A DNA stretch of 64,000 nucleotides from Saccharomycopsis fibuligera x Saccharomycopsis cf. fibuligera (Eukaryota; Ascomycota; Saccharomycetes; Ascoideales; Saccharomycopsidaceae), in the NCBI GenBank assembly GCA_001936135.1, contig CP012822.1, positions 496,001 to 560,000 of the forward strand, written 5' to 3'. The notes below the pieces were generated by a model. It saw nothing but the letters and a program-made list of their open reading frames with translations. It was not told the DNA's origin and searched no databases. A program made the translations under genes and the position numbers. The first letter of the stretch is position 1; each line of letters begins with the position of its first letter. Positions 29,495 to 40,512 of this stretch are shown in pieces.

Positions 29495-30244
29495 ATGCAA
29501 AGATCAATGATTAGAAACGTTCTCAGATTCGCTGCTCAATCTTCAGTGTTAAGCACCCGTGCCCAGTTCGTCACCAAGCCGGCTGCCGTTAGCGCATTCA
29601 CTAGAAGAACCAACAACTTTAGTACCAGCAGTATTGCTCGTTTTGCTGATGCCAATAAAGAAGCCTCTGAACAACAGAGTCAAGAACAACAGACAGAACA
29701 GCAGACAGAACAACAATCAGAACAAAACGAAGGTAGCGAAGAAGACTTGAAGAGTCAGTTAGCGAAATTGCAAGAAAAGTACAACAAGAAGGACAAGGAA
29801 TTTGCCGAGTTGAAGAATCTTTACTTGCGTTCTGTTGCTGATTTCAGAAACTTGCAAGAGATCACCAAGAGAGACATTCAAAAGGCTAAGGATTTTGCTT
29901 TGCAAAAGTTTGCCAAGGACTTGTTGGAATCAGTTGACAACTTCGGCCATGCTTTGAACGCTGTCAAGCCCGAAACTCTTGAGGGTAACAAGGAAATCAA
30001 AGATTTGTATGAAGGTTTCGTCATGGTTAGAGACGTTTTCGAAAAGACTTTGACCAGACATGGTATTGAAAAGATTGACCCAATTGGTGAAAAGTTTGAC
30101 CCTAATCTTCACGAAGCCACTTTTGAAATTCCTCAACCAGATAAAGAAGCCGGAACTGTTTTCCATGTCCAACAACCAGGTTACTCTTTAAACAGCAGAG
30201 TCTTAAGAGCCGCTAAGGTTGGTGTTGTCAAAGGTTCAGATTAA
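29495..30244 (+). CDS. MGE1: Mitochondrial GrpE nucleotide exchange factor Mge1
   Basis: 249 residues (S. cerevisiae 228). The N-terminus is a typical mitochondrial targeting sequence: basic and Ser-rich with no acidic residues for ~50 positions (MQRSMIRNVLRFAAQSSVLS). A Glu/Gln-rich spacer (EQQTEQQTEQQ) follows. The GrpE domain then has a long coiled-coil helix with ADFRNLQEITKRDIQKAKDF and LLESVDNFGHAL, and the C-terminal beta domain ending with GEKFDPNLHEATFEIP and SRVLRAAKVGVVK. Mge1 releases ADP from mitochondrial Hsp70 in protein import and folding and is essential in yeast. The gene has no CTG codons. Confidence 0.96.
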   Translation: MQRSMIRNVLRFAAQSSVLSTRAQFVTKPAAVSAFTRRTNNFSTSSIARFADANKEASEQQSQEQQTEQQTEQQSEQNEGSEEDLKSQLAKLQEKYNKKDKEFAELKNLYLRSVADFRNLQEITKRDIQKAKDFALQKFAKDLLESVDNFGHALNAVKPETLEGNKEIKDLYEGFVMVRDVFEKTLTRHGIEKIDPIGEKFDPNLHEATFEIPQPDKEAGTVFHVQQPGYSLNSRVLRAAKVGVVKGSD

Positions 30245-30865
30245 ACAATTGTAATTGGTTAGTAATGATTAGTGATGATTTTGTCTTGGTTGGTTGATTG
30301 TTTTTTGTTGGTAAACTTTCTATTATTATTACCTTAATATCAAACTGGTTTTGAGCTTGTATGGGTCAAAGGGAAGAAATTGAAACGATTCGTATCAACA
30401 GCAACAACAGCAGTTACAAAAATAGCGGTTAATAATTGCAAATATTAGCATGGAAGTTCATGCTCGTTCCCATCTGTAAATAGAATAAATGTGTGAAACG
30501 AGTACTTGATGTGAACAGAGTACTTGGTATGAATAACTAGCTAGTTTTTTTCTGTACGACGGGTTGGTTTATGTATCTCGCCTTTAATTATGGGCTTCTG
30601 ATTTGAGTGTAGAAAGTGCTTTATCATGGTTGGCTTCATGGTATTGTAGCTCTGTAGCTTAGTCTACTTACAGTCAAAGAAGTCACATGTCATACCTTTG
30701 TAAACGGAACCGCAGCACGAAAATTTCAAATTTTCTTAACATAAAAAAACAAAATTAAAATAAAAATAAAACAAAATAGATTTAAAGCTCCAGATAAAAC
30801 AGTTGCTGCTCACCAGTCTTTTGTTTTCATTTACTATTGCTTAGCAGAAGCTTCCAGCATCAATC
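30245..30865. other. Intergenic, MGE1 to BRR2
   Basis: 621 bp, AT-rich, with an A-rich tract (30742-30785) about 100 bp before the BRR2 start. No gene seen. Confidence 0.6.
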
Positions 30866-33800
30866 ATGAGTGACAAAAAAAATGATATTCAGCGTTTCAA
30901 GTATGATGAGATGGCAAATAAGGTCCTCAAGGCCGACCGCCGTTTTACATCAAGAAGAAACGAGCAAGATGCTATCGCATCGCAGCCTAAGTCCTTGAAA
31001 GGCAAAATCACCAAAGCTGAGATGGGATCAAGATTAAAGAAGCTGAACATCAATAACGATAGTAGTTCTGAACAAGAGAAGAAACTATTGAGAGAGCAGT
31101 ACTTGAAAGAGGAAGATAGGATCTCCAATAAACCATATGGCGCGTCATCTAGCTCCATATTTGGTAATGATGCCTCATTAATAAATTCTAACATTGAAGG
31201 GCTAACTTATTTTCCAAAAACAGAAGAAACAGCAAAAGCCTTTGAACAGATAATAAACTGGGTTTATGAAGAATTTTCCCACGATGTTACCAATGATGTG
31301 ATAAGGTCGGCAGCTGATGCACTACTAGTTGCATTGAAAGATGAGACCATCAGGGATAAAAAAAAAGAATGCGAAGAAATTATAAATAATTATATTACTG
31401 ATAGTAGACTAAATCAGTTGATGGAATTAGCAAATCAAATAACTGATTTTCACGATGAGACACAAGGTAACGCCGCAACAGATTCGAACCAGGAAGGAGA
31501 AGCAGTGCCTGTGATATTTGATGACGAAGACGAACAGGAGGAAGATAACGAAGAAGAGAACAACCAAACAGAACTTCAAGACGATATAAATGATAGACAA
31601 ACTGAAAATTCGAAAAAGGAGAACAAAGTGGTTTATGATGATCTTGGAGATGATGAGGAAATTGTCCAGCTTAGCAAAAAGTCAGGTCAAAATATATCTC
31701 TTGAGAAGATTGATCCAACATGGTTGCAATTAGAAATAAGGCAAGCATTGTCAGATGCAGATTCTCATAAAGTAGCAGATTTTCAATTTAAGATTTTTAG
31801 TTTGCTTTCTGACTATAAAAATATAAGTTTGGATGAGCTAAGAAACGAGCTTCTGGATCTTTTTCACAAAGATAAAGACCACGCTTCTAACTTTATTGGA
31901 TTACTTTGTTCCAACAGACTTAAGATATACTTTAGGCTAAAATTGTTAGAAGTTGACGGCAACGAAGAGGAAAAATTGAAAGTTATTCAAGAAATGAACG
32001 ACTTAGAGATGTATCAGTTAATGGAAGAATTTGAAAATCTTGAAAATAACACTGCAGATAGTCAGCAGCAGTCCAAAAAACGAAAACTAAATAATGAGGC
32101 TACCGCGGGGGATATTGAAAGTACCAAAACTAAAACTAAAAATTTGAGATACGTTGATTTGAATTCTTTGAAATTCGACCAAGGTTCACATTTAATGACA
32201 AAGACAAAGATTAATTTACCACAAGGTTCATTTAAAAAGGTGAAAAAATCATACGAAGAGATTCATGTGCCTGCACCTAGCAAACCGGATTTATCGCACA
32301 TTCAATTAATATCTACCTGCGAACTACCTGAATGGGCAAAAGTGGTGTTTCCAGAGGCAGAAACAAGCACTTTGAATCCTATTCAGTCCGCTGTTTACCC
32401 AGTGGCATTTAAGTCGGATTCTAACATGTTACTATGTGCTCCTACCGGTGCTGGTAAAACCAATGTCGCCATGCTTGCAATGTTACGTGCCATAAACAAT
32501 TTTAGAAATTCAGAAAATGGGAGAATTGACGCTAACGCATTAAAAATAGTTTATATTGCTCCATTGAAAGCTTTGGTACAAGAACAAGTGCGTGAATTTT
32601 CTAGAAGGTTGAAACTATTGGGTTTGAACGTTGGTGAGTTAACTGGTGATTCATCTTTGACTAAGCAACAGATTAAAGACACTCAGGTGCTTATAACAAC
32701 TCCAGAGAAATGGGATGTTATCACTAGAAAGAATACCGATACAAGTTACACTAACCTTGTGCGACTAATGATTATTGATGAGATTCATTTGTTGCATGAT
32801 GAAAGAGGACCAGTGTTGGAGAGTATTGTTGCTCGAACTCTTAGACAGTCTGAAGAATTGGATAGTCATATACGATTGGTTGGATTATCAGCAACATTAC
32901 CTAATTATAAAGACGTTGCAGAGTTTTTGCAAGTTGATTTTGATGATGGACTTTTTTATTTTGATGCCAGTTACAGACCTTGTCCTTTGGCTCAGCAATT
33001 TATTGGTGTTACAGAACAGAAAGCATTTAAAAAAGTGCAGGCAATAAATGAAGCATGTTATGATAAAGTCTTGGAAAATGCAGGAAAATTCCAGGTTATT
33101 ATTTTCGTGCACTCGAGAAAAGATACTGTGAAAACAGCCACTTATTTGAGAGACAAATTGCTAGAATCTGAAAATTTGACTAGGCTTTTAAGAACAGATG
33201 CTGGTTCAGGGGAAATTTTGAAACAAGAAGCCAGTGTAGTGAAAGATGCAGGCCTCAAGGAACTTATACCTACTGGGTTTGCAGTGCATCATGCTGGCCT
33301 TACCAAGGAAGATAGATCAATTGCTGAAGATCTATTTGCCGAAGGGTATGTTCAGGTGCTTGTATCTACGGCCACATTGGCCTGGGGTGTCAATTTACCT
33401 GCTCATACAGTTATAATCAAGGGCACTCAAGTTTATTCTCCCGAAAAGGGTGCTTGGACTGAGTTATCACCACAAGATATTTTGCAAATGTTGGGAAGAG
33501 CAGGTAGACCAAGGTATGATAAGAATGGCGAGGGTGTGATTATAACGTCACATAGCGAGATGCAATATTATCTAGCTATATTGAATCAGCAATTGCCTAT
33601 TGAGTCTCAGCTTGTTGGCAAACTTGTGGATAACTTAAATGCTGAAATTGTTGCCGGCACGGTTAGGTCATTGGATGATGGAGTTGAGTGGTTAGGTTAT
33701 TCGTATCTATTCCATAGAATGTTGCATTCTCCAGGAATTTATCACGTTGGTGCAGATTATTCAGATGATGAAAAGCTTTTGCAAAAACGAGCCGATTTGA

Positions 33801-36800
33801 TACATTCAGCATTGGTAGAGTTGACTAAAAATAATCTAGTTCGTTATGATGAAATGTCAGGTGCGGTTTCCACCACTGAGTTGGGTAGAATTGCTTCTTA
33901 TTATTATATCAGTAATGAGTCAATGAATATCTATATTGATAACTTGAGACCATATTTGACTCCTGTTGATATTTTAAGAATTTTTGCGTTATCTGGTGAG
34001 TTCAAATACATCCCAGCACGTCAAGAAGAAAAACAAGAAATCAAGACATTGATTTCAAAAGTCCCGATTCCTGTCAAGGAATCTGAAAGTGATCCATTAG
34101 CCAAAGTCAATGTATTGCTACAATCGTACATCTCTAAACTTAATCTTGAAGGATTTGCATTGATGGCAGATATGGTCTACATTACCCAGTCGGCAAGCAG
34201 AATTTTCAGAGCCATTTATGAGATTTGTTTGAGAAAAAACTGGGCTGGAATAGCCAAAACAATGTTGGATTTTTGCAAAATGATTGATCATAGAATGTGG
34301 TTATCAAACTCTCCATTTCGTCAATTTCCAGACTGTCCGAGAGAAATTATTAAAAAGACAGAAACTGCAAGAATTCCATGGTCCTATTATGTGTCGCTTG
34401 AAACGCCACAGGAGTTAGGCCAGGCCATTGGATCAGAGAAATTTAGCAGAAAAGCATTTCAGTTAATTCAGCAGTTTCCAAAGATTAAAATTACCGAAAT
34501 TAATGTTTTGCCCATTACCTCTAGCTTGTTGAAGTTTGAGTTGACAATTTTGCCAGAATGGCAGTGGAATTACGATGTCCATGGTGCTTCTGAAAGATTT
34601 TTGCTTTTAGTGGAAGACGTAAATGGTGAGAAAGTTTTGTTCAATGACACCTTTTTGGTTCGCCAAGAATTTGTCAATGAGGAGCACTATACCGAGTTCA
34701 CATTAACGTTACCGGCCATTGATACTAATAAGCAGCAAATTGTGCCACCCAACTATTTTGTTTCTTTTATTTCTGAGAAGTGGTTGAACTGCGAATATAG
34801 AACGCCTGTAACATTCTTCCAAATCAGGCTTCCAAAGAAGTTTTCTAGTCCTACTGAAATTGTTGATATGCCTTTAGTCTCAACGTCTCAATTGAAGGTA
34901 AAAGAGTTTGAAGCATTTTTCGCAAAAGCCAGAAAAATGACTTTATTCAACAAGTTTCAGTCACAAGCTTTTGCTGCAGTTTACCATTCTAACGAAGGCG
35001 TTTTTATTGGTGCATCAAAGGGCTCTGGTAAAACTGTTTTTGCAGAGTTAGCTATTTTTAATTACTGGAAACAACAGAGACCGGGAAGAGTGGTATACAT
35101 TTGCCCTACTGAAGAAAAAGTTGATGATTTGTTCAAACTATGGAATAAGCATCTCGCTAGCATTGCTGGGGGAAAGCAAATTACCAAATTGAGCACAAGT
35201 GGTGAACTTTCTCTAAACTTAAAAAAGTTGAATGAAAATCATTTAATTTTGTCGACCCCTGAAAATTTCGAGTTGATAACAAAGCGTTGGACCAAAAATC
35301 GTAAGTTTATTAACAAAATAGATTTATTGATTGTTGATGATGCTCATACTATCAGCCATGGGGTGGGGTCAGTTTATGAAGTGTTAATCTCCAGAATTAG
35401 ATTTATTATGAATCAATTGGAAAAAGAAGATGAATTTAGGCTTGTGGCTCTTGCGTCTCCGATTGCTAATAGTAGAGACTTCGCAGATTGGTTGGGGATC
35501 AGTAAAGATGAAATTTTCAATTTTGATCCAACTGAAAGGGTTGATCCAGTAGAAGTTCATTTAAGATCGTTGAACATTAGCCACTATCCATCGTTTATTA
35601 ACTCTTTGACTAAGTCCAGTTATAAGTTTGTCACTGAATACGTTGAGAACACGTTGGGAAAAGCACTTGTCTTTGTATCTTCGAGAACCCAAGCAATAGA
35701 GCTTGCCACATCTTTTATCAAATATTCACAGCATGAAGAGAAAGCTTTGGTATTTGAAATATCAAAGAAGGGACAGAATCTTATTAATCAAATCAATGAC
35801 ATTGCGTTGAAAAGATTGGCTAGCAATGGTTTTGGAATATACTATAAAAATATGAATGATAGCGACAGATTGATTGTTGAAAGATTGTTTCAGTTACAAG
35901 TTATTAAAATAATATTTGCAACTAGAGAAACCAGCAATTTTGTGTCTTCTGCGAATTTGGTGCTTGTATTGGGAACTCAATATTTTGAAGGTAAAGAGCA
36001 TAGATATGTTGACTATACTGCCAATGAATTGCAAGAAATGATCGGACTTGCACACACTAATCCGTTTGTGGAAGGCTCAGAAGAAAATGCTGGTAAAGTT
36101 GTAATTTTCACTACTACTGTTAAGAGAGATTATTACAAGAAATTTTTGAATTCTGCTATACCTGTTGAAAGCACATTGCATTATTTTGTTAATGACGTGT
36201 TTGTGGATGAAATAACAAATAAGATCATCACCACTAAGCAAGATTGCATTGATTGGTTAACTTACACGTTTTTTTACAGAAGGTTACAACTCAATCCAAG
36301 TTTTTATGGAGCTAAAGATGTTTCTGCATTAGGATTATCCGAATTCTTGTCTGAGTTGATTGAAGATTCGTTAAAGGAATTGGAAGACGCCAAGATGATT
36401 GAAATTGAGGAAAATGATAACAACAATGAAGCAGAAAATGAAGACGAAGACAAAGAAGAAGAAGAAGAAGAAGAAGAAGAAGAAGAAGAAGAAGAAGAAG
36501 AAACCATTAATCCATTAAATGGTGCTATGATTTCGTCTCATTATAACGTATCTTTCAGTACTATTCAAACATTTATGGTAAACTTAATCTCTTCCAATGG
36601 TCAAAGATTTCAGTTACGTTCCTTGATTGAAATATTATCGTTGGCCAATGAATTTGAGTCTCTTTTGACAATGCGTAAAAATGAAGCCCCGATTTTGCAA
36701 AAGTTGTACAATAGATTACCATTGAAATCAAACTCATTAACAAAATCACCAGTCAGCTTTGAGAATTCTATTAGTTTGAAGGTTTTCATCTTGCTTCAAG

Positions 36801-37573
36801 CTCACTTGTTAAGACTCAATTTGTCTCCTGAGTTGAATTCTGATTCCAAGGTAATTATATCTGTTGTCTTAAAACTTTTGAATTCAATGATTGACTTGCT
36901 ATCGAGTGATGGAAACTTGATTGTATTGAGATTAATGACTTTATCCCAACTTATTACTCAAGCTATCTGGGAAAAAGATAAAGATGTTTCTTTAAAACAA
37001 TTGCCATTTGTTAATGAAGAAGTATTAAGAAATTGTGCAACTAGAGAAATTTTTAATGTTAACGATTTCTTGGAAATTGAGGACGATGATGAAAAGTTGG
37101 CAATTCTTGGTAAACTGATTTCGGATAACGAATTTCAACTTAATAAAGTCATTAACTTTTTGAACAATTACCCAATTATCAATAATATTAGCTATAAAGT
37201 ACTTAATGACGAAAAGTCATTGACCACTAATGATGATATTGTAGTGGCAGTGATTATTTCCAGAGATGAAGACATTGAAAACGAAGAGGACTTAATTATT
37301 AACTCAGAGTTTTACCCGTATGAAAAGTTTGAAAATTGGTGGATTGTCATTGGTGACATCAAAAGCAGAACATTGTACGCTATAAAGAAAGTGGTGCTTA
37401 AAAAGGAAGAGCAAACCTATAAACTTAGTTTAAATATCAATGATGCAGGAAAACATGATTTGAATATTTGGCTTGTATGCGATTCATACTATGAGACTGA
37501 AGAAACCAGTTTGGTACTTGATGTGGCACAGGGTGAGAATGAAGATAATGAAGATGAAGAAATGAGCGGATGA
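30866..37573 (+). CDS. BRR2: U5 snRNP RNA helicase Brr2
   Basis: 2235 residues (S. cerevisiae 2163), intronless. Brr2 unwinds U4/U6 snRNA to activate the spliceosome. The layout is complete: a long N-terminal regulatory region with an acidic stretch (near 220-240); the active Ski2-like cassette with P-loop APTGAGKTN (near 527), DEIH box (near 637), SAT motif GLSATLP and motif VI QMLGRAGRPR; its Sec63 unit; then the second, catalytically degenerate cassette with GSGKT (near 1385) and DDAH (near 1489), where the equivalent of motif VI (ELQEMIGLAHT) lacks the arginines, as in the family. A run of Glu (near 1865-1879) interrupts the C-terminal part. I count only three CTG codons, at 31043, 31853 and 37115, none in the helicase motifs. 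Confidence 0.98.
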   Translation: MSDKKNDIQRFKYDEMANKVLKADRRFTSRRNEQDAIASQPKSLKGKITKAEMGSRLKKLNINNDSSSEQEKKLLREQYLKEEDRISNKPYGASSSSIFGNDASLINSNIEGLTYFPKTEETAKAFEQIINWVYEEFSHDVTNDVIRSAADALLVALKDETIRDKKKECEEIINNYITDSRLNQLMELANQITDFHDETQGNAATDSNQEGEAVPVIFDDEDEQEEDNEEENNQTELQDDINDRQTENSKKENKVVYDDLGDDEEIVQLSKKSGQNISLEKIDPTWLQLEIRQALSDADSHKVADFQFKIFSLLSDYKNISLDELRNELLDLFHKDKDHASNFIGLLCSNRLKIYFRLKLLEVDGNEEEKLKVIQEMNDLEMYQLMEEFENLENNTADSQQQSKKRKLNNEATAGDIESTKTKTKNLRYVDLNSLKFDQGSHLMTKTKINLPQGSFKKVKKSYEEIHVPAPSKPDLSHIQLISTCELPEWAKVVFPEAETSTLNPIQSAVYPVAFKSDSNMLLCAPTGAGKTNVAMLAMLRAINNFRNSENGRIDANALKIVYIAPLKALVQEQVREFSRRLKLLGLNVGELTGDSSLTKQQIKDTQVLITTPEKWDVITRKNTDTSYTNLVRLMIIDEIHLLHDERGPVLESIVARTLRQSEELDSHIRLVGLSATLPNYKDVAEFLQVDFDDGLFYFDASYRPCPLAQQFIGVTEQKAFKKVQAINEACYDKVLENAGKFQVIIFVHSRKDTVKTATYLRDKLLESENLTRLLRTDAGSGEILKQEASVVKDAGLKELIPTGFAVHHAGLTKEDRSIAEDLFAEGYVQVLVSTATLAWGVNLPAHTVIIKGTQVYSPEKGAWTELSPQDILQMLGRAGRPRYDKNGEGVIITSHSEMQYYLAILNQQLPIESQLVGKLVDNLNAEIVAGTVRSLDDGVEWLGYSYLFHRMLHSPGIYHVGADYSDDEKLLQKRADLIHSALVELTKNNLVRYDEMSGAVSTTELGRIASYYYISNESMNIYIDNLRPYLTPVDILRIFALSGEFKYIPARQEEKQEIKTLISKVPIPVKESESDPLAKVNVLLQSYISKLNLEGFALMADMVYITQSASRIFRAIYEICLRKNWAGIAKTMLDFCKMIDHRMWLSNSPFRQFPDCPREIIKKTETARIPWSYYVSLETPQELGQAIGSEKFSRKAFQLIQQFPKIKITEINVLPITSSLLKFELTILPEWQWNYDVHGASERFLLLVEDVNGEKVLFNDTFLVRQEFVNEEHYTEFTLTLPAIDTNKQQIVPPNYFVSFISEKWLNCEYRTPVTFFQIRLPKKFSSPTEIVDMPLVSTSQLKVKEFEAFFAKARKMTLFNKFQSQAFAAVYHSNEGVFIGASKGSGKTVFAELAIFNYWKQQRPGRVVYICPTEEKVDDLFKLWNKHLASIAGGKQITKLSTSGELSLNLKKLNENHLILSTPENFELITKRWTKNRKFINKIDLLIVDDAHTISHGVGSVYEVLISRIRFIMNQLEKEDEFRLVALASPIANSRDFADWLGISKDEIFNFDPTERVDPVEVHLRSLNISHYPSFINSLTKSSYKFVTEYVENTLGKALVFVSSRTQAIELATSFIKYSQHEEKALVFEISKKGQNLINQINDIALKRLASNGFGIYYKNMNDSDRLIVERLFQLQVIKIIFATRETSNFVSSANLVLVLGTQYFEGKEHRYVDYTANELQEMIGLAHTNPFVEGSEENAGKVVIFTTTVKRDYYKKFLNSAIPVESTLHYFVNDVFVDEITNKIITTKQDCIDWLTYTFFYRRLQLNPSFYGAKDVSALGLSEFLSELIEDSLKELEDAKMIEIEENDNNNEAENEDEDKEEEEEEEEEEEEEEEETINPLNGAMISSHYNVSFSTIQTFMVNLISSNGQRFQLRSLIEILSLANEFESLLTMRKNEAPILQKLYNRLPLKSNSLTKSPVSFENSISLKVFILLQAHLLRLNLSPELNSDSKVIISVVLKLLNSMIDLLSSDGNLIVLRLMTLSQLITQAIWEKDKDVSLKQLPFVNEEVLRNCATREIFNVNDFLEIEDDDEKLAILGKLISDNEFQLNKVINFLNNYPIINNISYKVLNDEKSLTTNDDIVVAVIISRDEDIENEEDLIINSEFYPYEKFENWWIVIGDIKSRTLYAIKKVVLKKEEQTYKLSLNINDAGKHDLNIWLVCDSYYETEETSLVLDVAQGENEDNEDEEMSG
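36454..36501 (+). repeat. GAA trinucleotide repeat encoding poly-Glu in BRR2
   Basis: An almost pure (GAA)n run of about 15 units within the second cassette/Sec63 junction of BRR2, on an Asn/Glu/Asp-rich insert. It is in frame and probably a tolerated surface loop. Confidence 0.9.
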
Positions 37574-38518
37574 GTGTGCCATTGTACAATAGCTTTTTAG
37601 GTTTATCTATTTGGGTATTATTCACCAAAAAACCAAAGGATAGAGTGTGTATTATATTATTTGCGTAGTAAATTAGCTTGCCTACTTATTAATGGTTACT
37701 TTTAAAAATAGATTTGTCGTAAAGTACTCTGCAAAATATCCTACTTGTAAATATACTTATATTACCTAAAATCTTTCACATCTCTTACAGAAAGATATAG
37801 CTCAAAATAAGATGGTGATATTAAACTGATTGCATATAATCCGTATTTTTGGTATACATCAGGGTAACTAATAAAATATAATACAGAATAACCGAGAGGC
37901 AAAAAACGGGAAAAAAACGTATAAAAGTATGAAAAATTTTTCTCTTTTATTTACTATCAACTTACCTTTTGCTTTTCTTTCTTTTCTTCAACATTTGTTA
38001 CCAAGGATCATATTCTAACAAGTTTCCACCCGACTTGAGCTTGTGTTTTACAAGCTCTGTCACCTTTATTTTCTTTGCGGCTTGTCTCAGAGTTGTAAAG
38101 AGTGCTTTTGAGCATTTTTTTTTACAATTCCAGTCAATGGCGAGTCGCGCTTTTTTTGGAACTTGTTGTTTAGAGTCCGAGATCAAATTGCCCGATTTTA
38201 TCGTATTGATTGTGTTCAATTCCTGTCATATTGGTACTTCATGCTCTGGCGATATTTTTTTTTTTAATAATTGACCTATTTTGTTGTGTTAAGTAGTAGA
38301 TTCTCAACTGAGATTGATTAGTACTGAAGTTGACTGTTTCTTTTCAGATTATGAGATATAGCTTATACTATCTTACAAATAACTCGAAAGGTTAATTAAT
38401 ATGATACATTAGTTTGTCTATAAAGTGCAAAGTGCAAAAGGTGTTATGCCTTCTATTAATTTTTGTGTTAGCATTGCTCTAGTATCCAGTGATTAATGAT
38501 AGTTGCAGTCTATGATGT
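37574..38518. other. Convergent intergenic region, BRR2 / RKM4
   Basis: 945 bp, larger than expected between converging genes. It contains a good TATA-like GTATAAAAG at 37919-37927 on the plus strand with no ATG-initiated ORF of note downstream, and on the minus strand a 73-codon Lys-rich open frame (38219-37998) that lacks an ATG. See findings. Confidence 0.5.
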
Positions 38519-40168
38519 TTATTTAATTAACTTTCTTCTCTTTCTGCGGTCATTTGTCTCTTCCTTCTTCGTAACTTTGTACTTCTTTAACAAGTTTCTT
38601 ATCAACTTGCCATCTTCAATATTGCTAAACTTCTTGGTTGTGAAATATTTCTTGCAGTTTTTAATAGCATTAATCTCTGACTTAAGTACACATTCTGCAA
38701 AATCTTTGCGAGTGAATTCGTCCTTTTCAGGGACTTTCATTGTTGCGTTTTCCACCAAGTTTTCTGGATACTGAGCGAGTCTCCTGTCCAAAAGCTTTTG
38801 ATAGTTATAGAGAGCTTCCTGGGTAATTCTATTAGAGTTGATAAGTTGCAAAATCTTCTTTGTGAAACGCTTTATGTACTTTTTTTTCTCTTCCAAAGAG
38901 GTTATCTGAGAATACTTCGGTGAAAAGCTATTGTCATTCTCAATTTTGAAAATGCTGGTGAGAATTTGAATCAAGTAATAAAATTCAGGATTAACAAGAC
39001 CATCAGCGTAACATTCGTAACTGTCAGAAATAAGCCCATTATCATCCTCTTCTACTTCATCTTCCTTCTCCTCTTCTACTTCATCTTCCTTCTTCTCTTC
39101 ATCTCCTTTTTCTTTACTACCGTTACCTGCTTCCTCGCCAATATAGTTTTCATCCAATTCTTTATCTTCAGAGATAATTCTTATAACCTCATCCACTGTT
39201 TCTTGCTTAACGTTGTATTTTTCCACGAACAGTTGCTTGATGAGTGATAATGGCACTTCGCCAAAATCATGCTTCGATGACCCCCATTCAACGTAACCGT
39301 ATCTTCTTAAAATTTCTGCATTTGGGTGTTCACCATATGTATTATACACTTGCTCACCTTTAGCAATTGGTTTTACTGATTTCATTGCAAGCTCATTGTT
39401 CTCGTAAGTCAAGTTGGCATTGACAAGGTTTGTGTCAGCATTCAAAGTATCAGCCAAACATACCATTGTCTTAATTGGCTCTTCTTCATATTCTTCTTCT
39501 TCTTCCTCCTCCTCCTCATCTTCATCGTTATTCTCTTTCTTCTCTTTATTGGCGTCTTTCTGAATATACAAGTCCTTTTCGACATCAAATGAATAAGACT
39601 GGATTAAAGTAGCTATGCGATGAAATTTTTCCACCGTAAAAGTTTCCTTATGCTCCTCAATGTTCAAATCCTTGAGTCCATTATCATACAAATGTTGGTA
39701 CATGTCAAGAGAATCCTGTTTTCCAACTCTATCCACAACAAGTGATGGCTTCAACAAGGATCGCAATTCATCATCATTCCAATACATCAAGGTTTGAAAT
39801 TCTTTTGGCAAAACGTCAAAGTAAGCGGCCCATTTGCTTCCATTGCCGAGGATCTCAAGTTCGTAAAAAAGGCACAAGATTAAAATTTCCCACTGGCTGT
39901 AAGTTTCCAAAACTTGATTAACTTTTTCATCATTATTGCCAAATTTTTTAAATAACTCCGAAGTTTCATAGTTTAGGACAGCTTCTTTTGGTAAAGTGAA
40001 AAGAACTTCGTCATTATCAATATCTTCAACGGCAATAACTCCACGGCCCTGGTGTTGGGCTCTAAGATCAGCTATGGTGACTTTGGGGCTAATTTTCACA
40101 CCATTTGTGGTGAGAAAATCAATAAACGCTTGAGTTTTCTGGGTGAATCCTTGATCACTGGTGGTCAT
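38519..40168 (-). CDS. RKM4: SET-domain ribosomal lysine methyltransferase Rkm4
   Basis: 549 residues (S. cerevisiae 494). The N-terminus begins TQAFIDFLTTNGVKISPKV and GRGVIAVEDIDNDEVLFTLPKEAVL, the entry to a SETD6/Rubisco-LSMT-type split SET domain. WEILILCLFYELEILGNGSKWAAYF and VLPKEFQTLMYWNDDEL follow, both family landmarks, then SVKPIAKGEQVYNTYGEHPNAEILRRYGY, the SET C-terminal motif with the NTYG substrate and cofactor residues. The C-terminal helical substrate-binding domain follows with two acidic inserts (near 210-225 and 345-375). Rkm4 methylates Lys55 of ribosomal protein L42 in S. cerevisiae. It is divergent from YAR1; the shared promoter has PAC and RRPE motifs. Confidence 0.92.
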   Translation of the reverse strand: MTTSDQGFTQKTQAFIDFLTTNGVKISPKVTIADLRAQHQGRGVIAVEDIDNDEVLFTLPKEAVLNYETSELFKKFGNNDEKVNQVLETYSQWEILILCLFYELEILGNGSKWAAYFDVLPKEFQTLMYWNDDELRSLLKPSLVVDRVGKQDSLDMYQHLYDNGLKDLNIEEHKETFTVEKFHRIATLIQSYSFDVEKDLYIQKDANKEKKENNDEDEEEEEEEEEYEEEPIKTMVCLADTLNADTNLVNANLTYENNELAMKSVKPIAKGEQVYNTYGEHPNAEILRRYGYVEWGSSKHDFGEVPLSLIKQLFVEKYNVKQETVDEVIRIISEDKELDENYIGEEAGNGSKEKGDEEKKEDEVEEEKEDEVEEDDNGLISDSYECYADGLVNPEFYYLIQILTSIFKIENDNSFSPKYSQITSLEEKKKYIKRFTKKILQLINSNRITQEALYNYQKLLDRRLAQYPENLVENATMKVPEKDEFTRKDFAECVLKSEINAIKNCKKYFTTKKFSNIEDGKLIRNLLKKYKVTKKEETNDRRKRRKLIK

Positions 40169-40288
40169 TGTGATAGCTGTTAACTATAAATATGGTTTTA
40201 TGCTATAATGAGAAATAGATAGTATAAAAGACTTTGCAATTTCTTTGAAAATTTGAAATATCTCATTATCAGTTAAATTTTTTTTCAT

Positions 40289-40296
40289 CTCATCGC
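40289..40296 (-). promoter_or_regulatory. PAC motif
   Basis: CTCATCGC on the plus strand, the reverse complement of GCGATGAG, about 120 bp upstream of the RKM4 ATG. Confidence 0.7.
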
Positions 40297-40504
40297 CCGG
40301 TTTTGTGCGCGCATAGCACGATCCGGTAAATTATCATACAGATAATAAGCATGGAAAATGAGCACAACAATATCATTGGCAATTGAAAAGAAACAAAATA
40401 AGCCTTATACTGGAAGTTTTTATACCGTCGTTGATTATGTCTTAATTACTGCTTCGAAAATTTTAGATATTAAGAATATAGCCCTCTATATTGACTTCAA
40501 CGCA

Positions 40505-40512
40505 GCGATGAG
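40505..40512 (+). promoter_or_regulatory. PAC motif
   Basis: Exact GCGATGAG about 240 bp upstream of the YAR1 ATG, followed 30 bp later by an RRPE-like AAAAATTTT at 40544-40552. Confidence 0.75.
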
